DNA of 64,000 nt, taken from contig NZ_OZ245041.1 of the NCBI RefSeq assembly GCF_965224175.1, forward strand, positions 4,402,001 to 4,466,000, in the 5' to 3' direction. This document shows positions 9,711 through 18,999 of this stretch, one piece after another. The notes beneath the pieces were generated by a model. The model had not been told where the DNA came from. It made no database searches and worked only from the letters and a program-made list of their open reading frames with translations. The DNA comes from Kordia sp965224175 (GTDB lineage Bacteria; Bacteroidota; Bacteroidia; Flavobacteriales; Flavobacteriaceae). Each line of letters opens with the position of its first letter. Position 1 is the first letter of the stretch. The position numbers and the translations under genes are program-made.

Positions 9711-10463
9711 ATGAATGCACTAATTATAGATGACGAACGAAAAGCACAAAACTTGCTAGAAGCGCTATTGCAACAAAACTGCCCGCAAATTTCAACAATT
9801 GATAAAGCCTCAAACTTACTCGAAGGTGTCAAAACCATCAAAGCAAAAAAGCCGCAGATTGTCTTTCTTGATATTGATATGCCGCAACATTCAGGCTTAC
9901 AAATTTTGGAGTTTTTTGAAAATGAAACAGTCGATTTTCAAATCATTTTTGTCACAGCGTATAACGAATTTGCGGTAGAAGCTTTCAAATTGGCCGCCGT
10001 AGATTATTTACTAAAACCCATTGATATTTCTGAACTCACGCAAGCGGTCAGCAAAGCCGAAAAAATCATCAACGATCAAAACATCAACACACAGATTCGC
10101 GATTTAAAACTAGCATTCAAACAAATGGCTGTTAGTAAAATAGCGCTCGAAATCCCCAAAGGTATCATCTTTGCTGCCGAAGACGACATTTACTATTTTG
10201 AAGCAGATGGTATGTACACCAAAGTATACTTGCAAGGAAACCGAACGGAATTCATTTGCAAGCCGTTAAAGCATTTTGCAGATCAATTGGCACACAAACC
10301 CATCTTCTACAAGCCGCATCGTTCCTACTTAATCAACCTAAAACACATCAAAGAACTCTCCAAAAAAGATGGTTTTCATCTCATCATGGAAAACAACAAA
10401 ACCATTCCAATTTCTCGCGACAAAAAAGATACCTTCATGCAAGTCATTGCAGAAATATTTTAA
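9711..10463 (+). CDS. LytTR-family response regulator
   Basis: A 250-residue cytoplasmic DNA-binding response regulator. The receiver domain (about 1-120) has the acidic pair DDE near the start, phosphoacceptor D54 in FLDIDMP and the conserved lysine in LLKPID. The LytTR DNA-binding domain (about 145-250) has FYKPHRSYLINLKHI. It is paired by position with the sensor kinase just upstream (2-bp gap). The family acts on specific promoters as phosphorylated dimers. The regulon is not visible here, although the large T9SS protein at 11960 is a nearby candidate target. Confidence 0.92.
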   Translation: MNALIIDDERKAQNLLEALLQQNCPQISTIDKASNLLEGVKTIKAKKPQIVFLDIDMPQHSGLQILEFFENETVDFQIIFVTAYNEFAVEAFKLAAVDYLLKPIDISELTQAVSKAEKIINDQNINTQIRDLKLAFKQMAVSKIALEIPKGIIFAAEDDIYYFEADGMYTKVYLQGNRTEFICKPLKHFADQLAHKPIFYKPHRSYLINLKHIKELSKKDGFHLIMENNKTIPISRDKKDTFMQVIAEIF

Positions 10464-10488
10464 AAACATAATTTAGTTCAATAAAAAT

Positions 10489-10719
10489 ATGTCATTTCGA
10501 GCGCTGTCTAGAAACCTTATAAAAATCAAATCTATTAGGAGCTATTTCCTGCTATCACTACTCAATCTTTTTTTCCGTCAAAGCGTCAAAAAAGGATTTC
10601 AGACAGGCCGTTCTATCAGGGCTAGTTTGGCTGTTAGGTTTTGGGGCGCTTCGCTTTTGGCTTTTGGAATATTTCAAGTTATACACCAACGTCATTCTGA
10701 ACTTGATTCAGAATCTCAT
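10489..10719. repeat. palindromic intergenic repeats (REP-like)
   Basis: The stretch between the response regulator and the next gene begins with GTCATTTCGAGCGCTGTCTAG. It ends with a perfect 8-bp inverted repeat (ATTCTGAA / TTCAGAAT, 10694-10714, 5-nt loop). Short palindromes of this kind recur between genes in many Flavobacteriia. A 79-codon open frame across it has repeat-like, low-complexity translation and is not called as a gene. Confidence 0.55.
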
Positions 10720-10873
10720 AATAGATAGAAAAAATGAAAAACCCATTCGATGATTTTGAGGTTGCGTAAGAAAATTGCAGTTTTAAAAATAGCTGAATTC
10801 TTAAACAAAAATAAGTTTAACCACAGTAGGAATTTCTGTTTTTATATTCTATTTATAAAGCTAAAAAATAATT

Positions 10874-11590
10874 ATGGAAGCAATTAAAATAATTTTAGAA
10901 TTCTTGATAGTTTTAATAGGGTTTTACATAATATTTTTTAAAAGTTATTTTAAAAAGAAGGGAGAAAACTTAGCTACCAAACAAGATATAGCCAATATTA
11001 CCAAAGAAATTGAGAAAGTAAAAAATGAATTCTCTTTTCAGAACCAAAAAAAGGCTGACCATTTCTTCGAAATAAAAGAGAGCTTACTAAGTTTTTATGA
11101 TAATTACTTTGTTTGGGTTTATGATTCTATGAAATTTTCTGATATTATTCTGACTCATCATGATAATAACACGGTTTTAAGGGAGTCAATCAATAACTTA
11201 AAAAAAGCTCATAGAAATGTTCTAAAAAGCTACACAAAATTATTTATATATTTAAAAGATGATGCTTTTAAATTAAAAATAACAGAGATCTATGGACAAG
11301 CTATTGAAAGTCATAATTCAATAATCAAGTTATTAATCACACTTGAAGACATTTCGATGATTCATAATCAACTTAAAGATAAAATTAAATTTGTAAGTCA
11401 TAAAAAAAATATTGAAATAATAAAACAAGATTATGAAAAGCTAAAAACTAGAAAAGATGAATGTATAAACGACTATAATAAGACTAGCAAAAATCAAAAA
11501 GATAACTTAGCCAAAAATGATTTTATACTTACTGATCTTATTCAAAAAAAGCTCGAAGTCGAGTATGCTCTAACCCATAACAAAAGCTAA
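10874..11590 (+). CDS. hypothetical membrane-anchored coiled-coil protein
   Basis: I do not recognise a named family. The 238-residue protein starts with one hydrophobic helix (about 5-25, IIFF end) followed by a basic stop-transfer KSYFKKKGENLATKQDI. The remainder is highly charged, Lys/Glu-rich and predicted helical, with probable coiled coils at about 40-65 and 170-235. The LATKQDIANITKEIE segment resembles a linker often seen after N-terminal anchors in phage- or defence-associated small membrane proteins. That is a loose resemblance and gives no function. It stands alone, with repeat-bearing gaps on both sides, and its AT content is higher than in the neighbouring genes. Confidence 0.6.
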   Translation: MEAIKIILEFLIVLIGFYIIFFKSYFKKKGENLATKQDIANITKEIEKVKNEFSFQNQKKADHFFEIKESLLSFYDNYFVWVYDSMKFSDIILTHHDNNTVLRESINNLKKAHRNVLKSYTKLFIYLKDDAFKLKITEIYGQAIESHNSIIKLLITLEDISMIHNQLKDKIKFVSHKKNIEIIKQDYEKLKTRKDECINDYNKTSKNQKDNLAKNDFILTDLIQKKLEVEYALTHNKS

Positions 11591-11959
11591 ATCCAGCAAT
11601 CCTTCTAATTTAGCTAAATGTTTAATCGAAAGCTTGTTAATTTTAAATCATATAGCAATACTACAATACACTATCCATAATAAAGTAGATAATAGAAAGT
11701 CTTATCTTCCATAAAATCAATACAATTTAAAAAAGATAAGCGTATCTAATGAGTCTAAAATAAAAAGCAAATCCAAAAGCGCCGAAGCACGATCTAACAG
11801 TTTTCCGCCTTCGCGGGAACGAGTCTAAGAGTGAAACAAGTCTAAAGCAACGCGTTTCTAAATTCATTTCAGCAAAAAAATCAAACAGTTCAGAAATAAA
11901 ACCCAAAAATAGATAAGGTTCACGATGACTTTTGTAGCGTAAAACACAAAAATCACATT
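11591..11959. repeat. intergenic gap with a hairpin repeat
   Basis: This 369-bp gap has no convincing gene. At 11803-11819 there is a short GC-rich hairpin (TTCCGC CTTC GCGGGAA) of the kind dispersed in Flavobacteriia, set among AT-rich sequence. A weak TAnnTTTG-like element (TGACTTTTG) lies about 30 bp before the start of the next gene but has no clear -33 partner. Confidence 0.4.
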
Positions 11960-14900
11960 ATGAATTCACGATTACTCTCAGTATTCCTATTATTCTGTTC
12001 TATTGCATTCGGACAAATTCCCACAAATGGTTTGCAACGTGCTTACGACTTCACAAACGGAAGTCTCACGGAAGCTGCCAACGGTGAAAATTTTACCCAA
12101 AATGGTACTGCACTTACTACTGTAAATGATAGATTTACAACAGCAAACAATAGTATTTCCCTAAATGGCGATTACCTCTCAAGTACCAACTTCGGATTTA
12201 CAGATTTCTCAATTTCTTTCTGGATAAAAACAGACATTATCGACGGAAACGAACGTACCATTTTTGATAAAAGCACACGACCTGGCGCAAGTTTTAATAT
12301 CAACGGACCTGGTTCTGGATTTTTTATCTTTCTAAAAGATGGAAAAATTACAGTTAAAACTTCACGTCGAGTGGTGGCCAACAATAATACAGGCGCACAA
12401 GGATATGCAATTTCGAACTTAGAGTTTAGCGAATTTATTGCAAATGATGCATGGCGTCATGTAACAATTACCATCAAAAAAGAAGCAACTCAATTCAATA
12501 CAGCTTCAGGACGAAATACGTATCCGTTTACATATAATTACTATATAGATGATGTTTTAGAACAAACACGTGTAGAAAATGTTCAAGTTGGAGGTATTTT
12601 TACAAGTCAAGGTATTAACACTGCTGCAAATTTTACGGTTGGTAACAATCAATCAGGAAGTTTAACGGCGGCAAATATTTTTGATCAAACGATAGATGAT
12701 ATTTACATTTACAATAGAGTTTTATCAGCTTCCGAAGTATCACAAATTACGGCTGATAACAGTTATACAGTCTGTGAAACACCAGATATTGCAGATCTTA
12801 GCACCTCAAACATCACAGAAAATACAGCAATATTAGTACTTCCACAAACAGATACTTTTGACATTGCGTATGGATTATCTTCTCAACCATTCAACACACA
12901 TACAATTGTAAGTGATGTAAATGGAAATGTAAACATCAATAACTTAGATCTTTCATCAGAATATACCGTACGTTACCGTAAAAAATGTAACGGAAACACA
13001 ACGTATAATCCAGTTTCTGGATGGTCATTTTCTACTACATTTCGTACCGAAGGACCTTTATTCGTAAATATAAATGCTACAGGTTTAAATGATGGTTCGT
13101 CATGGACAAACGCATACACGTCACTACAAGACGCGTTAACAAATGTAACTACAGGCGATGAAATTTGGGTTGCCAGCGGAACGTATACGGCAAGTACAAC
13201 CGATAGAACACAATCATTTACTGTAAATAGTGATGATGTAAAATTATATGGCGGATTTGCAGGAACAGAAACATCACTGTCGCAAAGAAACATTGCCAAT
13301 AATGAAACGATTCTTTCAGGAGATTTGATGAACAATGACAACAATGTTATTGAATTTTCAGAGTCAACACGATCAGACAATACACAACATATATTACGAT
13401 TAAATGCACACAACACAACCATTGATGGCTTTACGATTAGCGACGGACATACTATTGGAGCTTCCAGCGAATCAGGTGCTGCAATTTTTATAGCTATTTC
13501 GAATCCGTTAGGCTTTACCGTAAATAACTGTATCGTAAAAAATAATGTGGCAGACAACGGCGCATTTTTTAACTTCTCGAGTTTAGGAGCCTATTTAAAT
13601 GGTACTCGAACTGTAAATGTGACTAATACTGTTGTGGAAAATAATTTGAGTCGTATTGGGACTATCTATCTACGTGATGCCAACGCTGAAGATACAAATG
13701 TTATGCTTTACAACTGTTTGTTTAAAGATAATGTGGTAAAAGACAGAACTGGCGGACCAGCAGGTTTTGCAGGAAGTATGGTTTGGGCAGTTTCAAATAG
13801 TGTTCCTGCACGATTAACAATTACGCTGGACATCATTAACTGTACAGTCGTAAACAATCAAGATTTAGGAACCAATGGCGGATTGAACAATTTTACACGC
13901 TCACCAATTGTTTTTGGACAAAGCAGTTCTACAATGGTCACAGATATTGCAAATACAATTGTATGGAACAATACAACGACTGGAGGAAATACATCAAGAG
14001 CTGTATCTATGGGAAACAATGCAAGTACTGGAACTGTGTTAATCTCTAATAGTATTTCAAACGATGATTTTGCCAATATCGCAGCTGGAAATAAAGTGCT
14101 TACAATTAATTCGGATCCATTATTTACAAGTGCAGCCGATTTTACATTACAAACAACTTCGCCAGCAATTGATTTTGGAGATAATGCAAAATTACCAACA
14201 CCACTTAATGTCGATTTGGTAGGAAATAGTCGAATTTTTAATGTTGCGGTTGATTTAGGAGTGTACGAATTTGGTGCAACCACGTTTCGACCAATAGTAA
14301 ACATACTAGCTACTAACGGAAGTGTAACCACAAATCCAAACTCAACAAACGGCGCATTTGATTTCTTAGAAACAATTTCTCTAACAGCTATTCCAAATGC
14401 AGGATTTGAGTTTACAGGTTGGTCAGGCGATCTTACTGGAAGTTCACCAAACGAACAACTGTTACTAGACAGCAACAAAGCGCTTACAGCTACATTTGCA
14501 CCTATTCAACGTACACTAACCATAAATTCTGTTGGCGGAAGTATTACTACAAATCCTAATCCTGTAAACGGAACCTATGATAATGGAACTGTTGTAACAG
14601 TTACCATCACGCCAAATACAGGTTTTATGTTTGATAATTGGAGTGGCGATGCTACAGGAAACGCAAATCCATTAACTATTACAATGGATGGCGATAAAAC
14701 CATTACTGCAAATTATTTAAAAAATATTGTATATGTAGATCAAAGCGCTACAGGTGCCAATGATGGAACAAGTTGGGCAGATGCGTATACATCTTTAAAC
14801 GATGCTTTAGATAACAATCCTATTTCAGATTTTTGGGTAGCAGCAGGAACGTATACTCCAGATTTCAATAACGGAATTGTCGTTTTTACACTCAATGCAG

Positions 14901-16177
14901 ATCAATCTATTTATGGAGGTTTTACTGGAACGGAAACTGATGTGAATCAAAGAAATCCAGCATTAAACGTAACAATTTTATCAGGAGATATTCAAGGAAA
15001 CGATGATGGCGTGTTATCTTTTAATAATGCTACGTATTCAGATAATATGAGACGTGTGCTACAAATACTAGAAGATAATGCAATTGTAGACGGAATTACG
15101 ATTTCGGGAGGAAATGCAGATAATGGAAGTAGTGTCTTAAAATCAGGTGCAGCAGTACGAATTATAGAAACTTGTAAGAAGGCGACGTTTAACAATGTAA
15201 TATTTACTGATAATCGTGTAGAAGCGGCAGGAGTTGTATATTATCAGCATGTGGCTTCTCAAACAGGAAACTACGATTATACCTTTACCAATTGTGAATT
15301 TAAAAATAATTTAGGTCGTTTTGCTACTGTATTTTATGGTGTAAATCCACGAACCAACGGCACACTTACCACACGTTTTATCAACTGCTCCTTCCATGAC
15401 AATGTGGTTGCCAATATTTCAAATACAGATACAGGTAGAAATGCTTTGTTATGGTTTAGAACAGATGTTGCGACCACACATAATGGGATATTAACTAATT
15501 GTACGATTACTAATAATTCCTTAAACGGAACTGCCACTACTGTAGCTGGCGTAGTTACAATGTCAAGAGTTGGTGGAACTGCGAACTTAGAAATATATAA
15601 TACCATCATTTGGAATAATACATTGTCCAATGGAACGGAACAGGTAAGTGTTCGTAAATGGGATACACAATCAAATCCAAATTCAGTAACAGTAGCGAAT
15701 AGTTTGGCTTCTGACGGATTCTCTAACTGGACAAACACGAGTAATATTGTAACAGCAGATCCTATGTTTAACGATCCAAGTACAGAAGATTATACATTGA
15801 TTGTAGGTTCACCAGCAATTGACGCAGGAGATAATATGTTTTTCCCAGCTTCTATTCTTGAAGATGTAAATGGAAATACTCGAATTATCGGTGGAACTAT
15901 TGATATGGGCGCATATGAATATGATTCTACGTTAAGTACAGAAGAAGTTGCTGTGATTCCGTTAGATTTTACTGTCTATCCAAATCCAGCAAAAGCTACC
16001 TTGAACATTCAAACTTCCAAGAATATTCAAACCATAAACATTTTTGATATGACAGGAAAGCATGTTTTAGCTACAAATCAAACAACTATTGATGTGAGTA
16101 GGTTACAAGCAGGAATGTATGTACTGCAAGTCACATCAAACCAAAAAAATAGCACAAAAAGATTTATCAAACAGTAA
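11960..16177 (+). CDS. T9SS surface protein with LamG, beta-helix and InlB-like repeats
   Basis: A secreted 1405-residue protein. Order: signal peptide (1-18, ends FGQ); LamG/concanavalin-like domain (about 25-265); a short Fn3-like segment (about 270-365); a first right-handed beta-helix (about 370-775) closing with a DLGVYEFG choice-of-anchor-Q style ending; two InlB-B-type repeats of about 70 residues (GFEFTGWSGDLTG and GFMFDNWSGDATG); a second beta-helix (about 925-1310) closing with DMGAYEYD; and a type A sorting tail (FTVYPNPAKATLNI to the C-terminus). The two helices begin alike (NATGLNDGSSWTNAYTSLQDAL and ATGANDGTSWADAYTSLNDAL), so one module was duplicated. It is probably a cell-surface adhesin or glycan-binding protein. 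No catalytic residues could be assigned. Confidence 0.85.
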   Translation: MNSRLLSVFLLFCSIAFGQIPTNGLQRAYDFTNGSLTEAANGENFTQNGTALTTVNDRFTTANNSISLNGDYLSSTNFGFTDFSISFWIKTDIIDGNERTIFDKSTRPGASFNINGPGSGFFIFLKDGKITVKTSRRVVANNNTGAQGYAISNLEFSEFIANDAWRHVTITIKKEATQFNTASGRNTYPFTYNYYIDDVLEQTRVENVQVGGIFTSQGINTAANFTVGNNQSGSLTAANIFDQTIDDIYIYNRVLSASEVSQITADNSYTVCETPDIADLSTSNITENTAILVLPQTDTFDIAYGLSSQPFNTHTIVSDVNGNVNINNLDLSSEYTVRYRKKCNGNTTYNPVSGWSFSTTFRTEGPLFVNINATGLNDGSSWTNAYTSLQDALTNVTTGDEIWVASGTYTASTTDRTQSFTVNSDDVKLYGGFAGTETSLSQRNIANNETILSGDLMNNDNNVIEFSESTRSDNTQHILRLNAHNTTIDGFTISDGHTIGASSESGAAIFIAISNPLGFTVNNCIVKNNVADNGAFFNFSSLGAYLNGTRTVNVTNTVVENNLSRIGTIYLRDANAEDTNVMLYNCLFKDNVVKDRTGGPAGFAGSMVWAVSNSVPARLTITLDIINCTVVNNQDLGTNGGLNNFTRSPIVFGQSSSTMVTDIANTIVWNNTTTGGNTSRAVSMGNNASTGTVLISNSISNDDFANIAAGNKVLTINSDPLFTSAADFTLQTTSPAIDFGDNAKLPTPLNVDLVGNSRIFNVAVDLGVYEFGATTFRPIVNILATNGSVTTNPNSTNGAFDFLETISLTAIPNAGFEFTGWSGDLTGSSPNEQLLLDSNKALTATFAPIQRTLTINSVGGSITTNPNPVNGTYDNGTVVTVTITPNTGFMFDNWSGDATGNANPLTITMDGDKTITANYLKNIVYVDQSATGANDGTSWADAYTSLNDALDNNPISDFWVAAGTYTPDFNNGIVVFTLNADQSIYGGFTGTETDVNQRNPALNVTILSGDIQGNDDGVLSFNNATYSDNMRRVLQILEDNAIVDGITISGGNADNGSSVLKSGAAVRIIETCKKATFNNVIFTDNRVEAAGVVYYQHVASQTGNYDYTFTNCEFKNNLGRFATVFYGVNPRTNGTLTTRFINCSFHDNVVANISNTDTGRNALLWFRTDVATTHNGILTNCTITNNSLNGTATTVAGVVTMSRVGGTANLEIYNTIIWNNTLSNGTEQVSVRKWDTQSNPNSVTVANSLASDGFSNWTNTSNIVTADPMFNDPSTEDYTLIVGSPAIDAGDNMFFPASILEDVNGNTRIIGGTIDMGAYEYDSTLSTEEVAVIPLDFTVYPNPAKATLNIQTSKNIQTINIFDMTGKHVLATNQTTIDVSRLQAGMYVLQVTSNQKNSTKRFIKQ

Positions 16178-16220
16178 TTTGTTCATAATTCATTTACCCC
16201 AAATCAACTTGTGTTTAGTA

Positions 16221-16254
16221 AAAGCCTTATTTATAACAAATAAGGCTTTTTTTA
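16221..16254. terminator. bidirectional terminator
   Basis: A perfect 12-bp stem (AAAGCCTTATTT / AAATAAGGCTTT, 5-nt loop) is flanked by A and T tracts. It lies between the convergent T9SS gene (plus) and the lipoprotein gene (minus) and can serve both. Confidence 0.8.
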
Positions 16255-16272
16255 ATAAAAGAATAGAAAGTA

Positions 16273-17094
16273 TTACTCTGTTAGTGTTACTGTTCTGGTA
16301 ACTTCATTAAATGGACCAGGTACAAAGTCTCCGTTTTTATCAACTAATTTTAAATGAATTGTTACTTCACCTTTTGGAAGTCCTTTTATCACATGTGGTG
16401 CCCATTCTGTAATAGTGAATGTTTTGCCATTAATAGTAGCCTTTACTTTATGTCCAGTTTCTGAAAGAGTCGTATTCAATACGAAAAAATCTAGCAATAA
16501 GTTTTCTGTGTCTTTTCCTGAATACTTTCCTTTAGGTCTGCTGTAAATTAATGTTGGCGCATTCATGTCAAAACCATGTTTATCTTCTGGGTTTTTACCA
16601 ACTTCTAATTTTTTTACTACTACGGAATTCTCATTTTTAACAGATTCATGGTAAGAGCGACTTAAGAAAGCAACTAAATGATGTACGCCTTCCGGAATTT
16701 CCTTTTTAAAAGATGGAGTATAATGTGCAGAATATGGCTGATTGTTTAGAATAAAGTGAATATGTTGTCCTTTTCCAGAATTAGCCAACAACTTTGCGTT
16801 TGGTCCGCTAGTTTGTTGTGTTAACTCATAATTACTAACAGTAAAATTAAAATCGATTTCACCTGTGGTCGCAATTTTTGTATTCTCAGGAAATTTCATT
16901 GCTAATACAGCATCAGCATAGGCTGGAGATCCTTCTAATTTTTCTAATGTAATTTCGGTCGCTTTAGGCGTTGAAGATTTTTGTACTTCAACATCTGCTG
17001 AGGTATCAGTTTTTGTATCTTTTTTTTCTTCTTTACAGGAAGTAACTCCAATTGTGATAAGAAGCATAATGGCTAATACACGTAATGTTTTCAT
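16273..17094 (-). CDS. conserved lipoprotein of unknown function
   Basis: A 273-residue lipoprotein. The signal peptide ends in the lipobox VTSC (Cys at about 20), followed by a charged, Lys/Asp-rich tether. The mature part has GQHIHFILNNQPY and a later EGVHHLVAFLSRSYHES. The first looks like a small beta-sandwich domain with clustered histidines. I know this type of protein only as an uncharacterised Bacteroidota family. It is the last gene of a three-gene unit with folE and the DUF5829-like gene (19-bp gap). The His-rich segments might bind metal, but that is inference. Confidence 0.7.
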   Translation of the reverse strand: MKTLRVLAIMLLITIGVTSCKEEKKDTKTDTSADVEVQKSSTPKATEITLEKLEGSPAYADAVLAMKFPENTKIATTGEIDFNFTVSNYELTQQTSGPNAKLLANSGKGQHIHFILNNQPYSAHYTPSFKKEIPEGVHHLVAFLSRSYHESVKNENSVVVKKLEVGKNPEDKHGFDMNAPTLIYSRPKGKYSGKDTENLLLDFFVLNTTLSETGHKVKATINGKTFTITEWAPHVIKGLPKGEVTIHLKLVDKNGDFVPGPFNEVTRTVTLTE

Positions 17095-17113
17095 TTTTAA
17101 TAGTTTTTGGTTA

Positions 17114-18070
17114 TTATTTTTTTTTAAAGATGATTTTATTTAAGTTTTCAAAATTCCATACAGATTCCATATTTTGATTGACTATAGTAAGATTTCCTAA
17201 TTTTATTTTGCTATTATCAACTTCATTTAATCTGCATTGTATTTCAGTAATACGGCTAAATTCAACATGTTTTGATAGATGAATGTTTACGGTAACATCA
17301 CCGCTAGCGATACTTAGTGTATTATGTTCGTTTTTTAAAAGGTCACATACTAAATGACGCATTTCTTGAGCAATACGATCAAAATCTTCAACGGTACAAC
17401 TCATAGTGATACTTTTGATATTTTTGAAAAGACATTCTTTTTTATAGGATTTTTGTAAAAAAGCTTCCCGAGAATAAGAGGTATGCTTTCTTTGTTGTAA
17501 ACTGTCTAAAAATGTGGGATTGTAAAATGCATACCATGTATGGAGATTTGTATTTTTAGAAGGGGAATAAAAAGCTTTAAACCAAGTAATATCATATGTA
17601 TCTACAGGTGCGGCAACTGTTTCAGAAATGCTTAAATATGCTGTTTCTTCCTTTTTTAATTTTGGCTGTAAGCCTAAATGAAAATGTTCTCCTTTATTCT
17701 GTAAAGAGAAGCCGATACCACTCTTTCCAATAGGTTCTTTAAATTGATTGTTTGGACCTAATATTTCAATATAATGCTGATGACCTCTTAAATAACAAGT
17801 TGTAGTTTTTTGATCAACAGCTTTAAAATTTGGTAAGCCTTCATCAATAGATACATAGTTCTTGTTAAAGAATTCATTTTGAGTTAATTCAGTATATGAG
17901 ACGCTATCCAGAACGATATACAAATGATCAAAAAGAAGCTTAGAGACATCGTCGCCAAAAAACGTATCTACTTCATTATAATCTACCGCTGATGTAGTAG
18001 AGTGCTTCGATTTCTTTTCGCAGGAAACTGAAAAAACAAACAGAAAAATAATGATTGAAACAAGTCTCAT
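17114..18070 (-). CDS. DUF5829-like lipoprotein
   Basis: A 318-residue protein with a short signal peptide ending in the lipobox VSC. The N-terminal half reads FDHLYIVLDSVSY, then EGLPNFKAVDQKTTTCYLRG and YIEILGPNN. This matches my memory of DUF5829, a VOC/glyoxalase-like family of unknown substrate, in which H and E residues from the strands would form a metal site. The C-terminal half is unassigned. It starts 17 bp after folE and is followed 19 bp later by another lipoprotein, so the three are probably one transcript. A link to pterin metabolism is suggested only by position. Confidence 0.6.
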   Translation of the reverse strand: MRLVSIIIFLFVFSVSCEKKSKHSTTSAVDYNEVDTFFGDDVSKLLFDHLYIVLDSVSYTELTQNEFFNKNYVSIDEGLPNFKAVDQKTTTCYLRGHQHYIEILGPNNQFKEPIGKSGIGFSLQNKGEHFHLGLQPKLKKEETAYLSISETVAAPVDTYDITWFKAFYSPSKNTNLHTWYAFYNPTFLDSLQQRKHTSYSREAFLQKSYKKECLFKNIKSITMSCTVEDFDRIAQEMRHLVCDLLKNEHNTLSIASGDVTVNIHLSKHVEFSRITEIQCRLNEVDNSKIKLGNLTIVNQNMESVWNFENLNKIIFKKK

Positions 18071-18087
18071 TTGGCAGATTTTAGTAT

Positions 18088-18750
18088 TTATATAGAGGTC
18101 TTTGTAACAATATCTAGAAACTCTTGTCGTTTTTGATCGTTTTTAAAACTACCACTATACTCAATAGTTGTTGTAAAACTATTTTTATCTTTTATTCCTC
18201 TTGAAGAAACGCATAAATGTTTGGCAACAATCATTACAATTACATCTTCAGTTTCTAAATCATTTTGTAAATCTTTTAAAATTTGTAATGACAATCGCTC
18301 CTGTACTTGTGGTCTGTGCGCGTAATAATCAACCAAGCGATTGATTTTTGAAAGTCCGATAACTCTTTTCTTAGGAATATATGCTACGTGCGCGTGTCCT
18401 ACAATTGGTAAAAAGTGATGTTCGCAAGCTGAATCAATAGTAATGTTTTGTTCCACCAACATTTTTCCATATTCGTATTTATTTTCAAAAGTGGAAAGTT
18501 TTGGTTTATTTGAAGGATTTAATCCATAAAACAATTCTTTTACATACATCTTAGCAAAACGATATGGTGTTCCTGATAAACTATCATCTGTAAGATCAAG
18601 TCCCAATTCTTGCATAATTAGTCCAAAATATTCTTGAATATTTTTAATCTTCTCCTGATCAGATTTTTCAAATGCATCAGGTCGTAACGGTGTTTCTACA
18701 CTAGAAGCAATATGATTATCTCCTAATAACTCAATTTGTTCTTTATCCAT
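18088..18750 (-). CDS. folE: GTP cyclohydrolase I
   Basis: Converts GTP to 7,8-dihydroneopterin triphosphate, the first step to folate or tetrahydropterin. At 220 residues it has the usual length. Zinc ligands are visible as C109 and H112 in ACEHHF and C180 in HLCVSSRG. Substrate-site residues lie in KRVIGLSKINRLVDYYAHRPQVQERL. It is cytoplasmic and forms a decamer in the family. It is the first gene of a minus-strand unit with two lipoproteins, under a clear promoter at 18778-18805. The ATG at 18750 is preceded by the A-rich sequence typical of this phylum. Confidence 0.95.
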   Translation of the reverse strand: MDKEQIELLGDNHIASSVETPLRPDAFEKSDQEKIKNIQEYFGLIMQELGLDLTDDSLSGTPYRFAKMYVKELFYGLNPSNKPKLSTFENKYEYGKMLVEQNITIDSACEHHFLPIVGHAHVAYIPKKRVIGLSKINRLVDYYAHRPQVQERLSLQILKDLQNDLETEDVIVMIVAKHLCVSSRGIKDKNSFTTTIEYSGSFKNDQKRQEFLDIVTKTSI

Positions 18751-18777
18751 TCAGTTTTTCCTTAGTTAATTGAGTTA

Positions 18778-18805
18778 CAAAATTATGAATAATTTAATAA
18801 TGCAA
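18778..18805 (-). promoter_or_regulatory. folE promoter (TTG-N17-TAATTTTG)
   Basis: On the minus strand, TTG is followed after 17 bp by TAATTTTG, matching the Bacteroidota -33/-7 pattern (TAnnTTTG). The -7 element ends 27 bp before the folE ATG, giving a short leader. Confidence 0.55.
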
Positions 18806-18999
18806 CTATGTTGCGTTAAATTTGTTTTGAAAATTTAAAAATTAAAGAGAGTTTACACTGCTTAAAAGAAGAATACAGTCGTAAAGATTTAGGAAGGTAA
18901 GTTTGGGGAAACTTATTATGTTTAAGTTTTTACGTACAATAACTATATAAAGATTACTTATTTAGAATCTACTAGGATTCTTTTAAGCGAAGTCATCAT

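Noticed and set aside
10489..10728. A 79-codon frame after the response regulator.
   Set aside because: It covers palindromic intergenic repeats. The translation looks like repeat-derived sequence and has no support as a protein.
12973..14478. Two open frames of about 200 codons on the minus strand inside the beta-helix protein gene.
   Set aside because: Both are antisense to a well-supported coding sequence and show no domain or leader. They reflect codon bias of the plus-strand gene.
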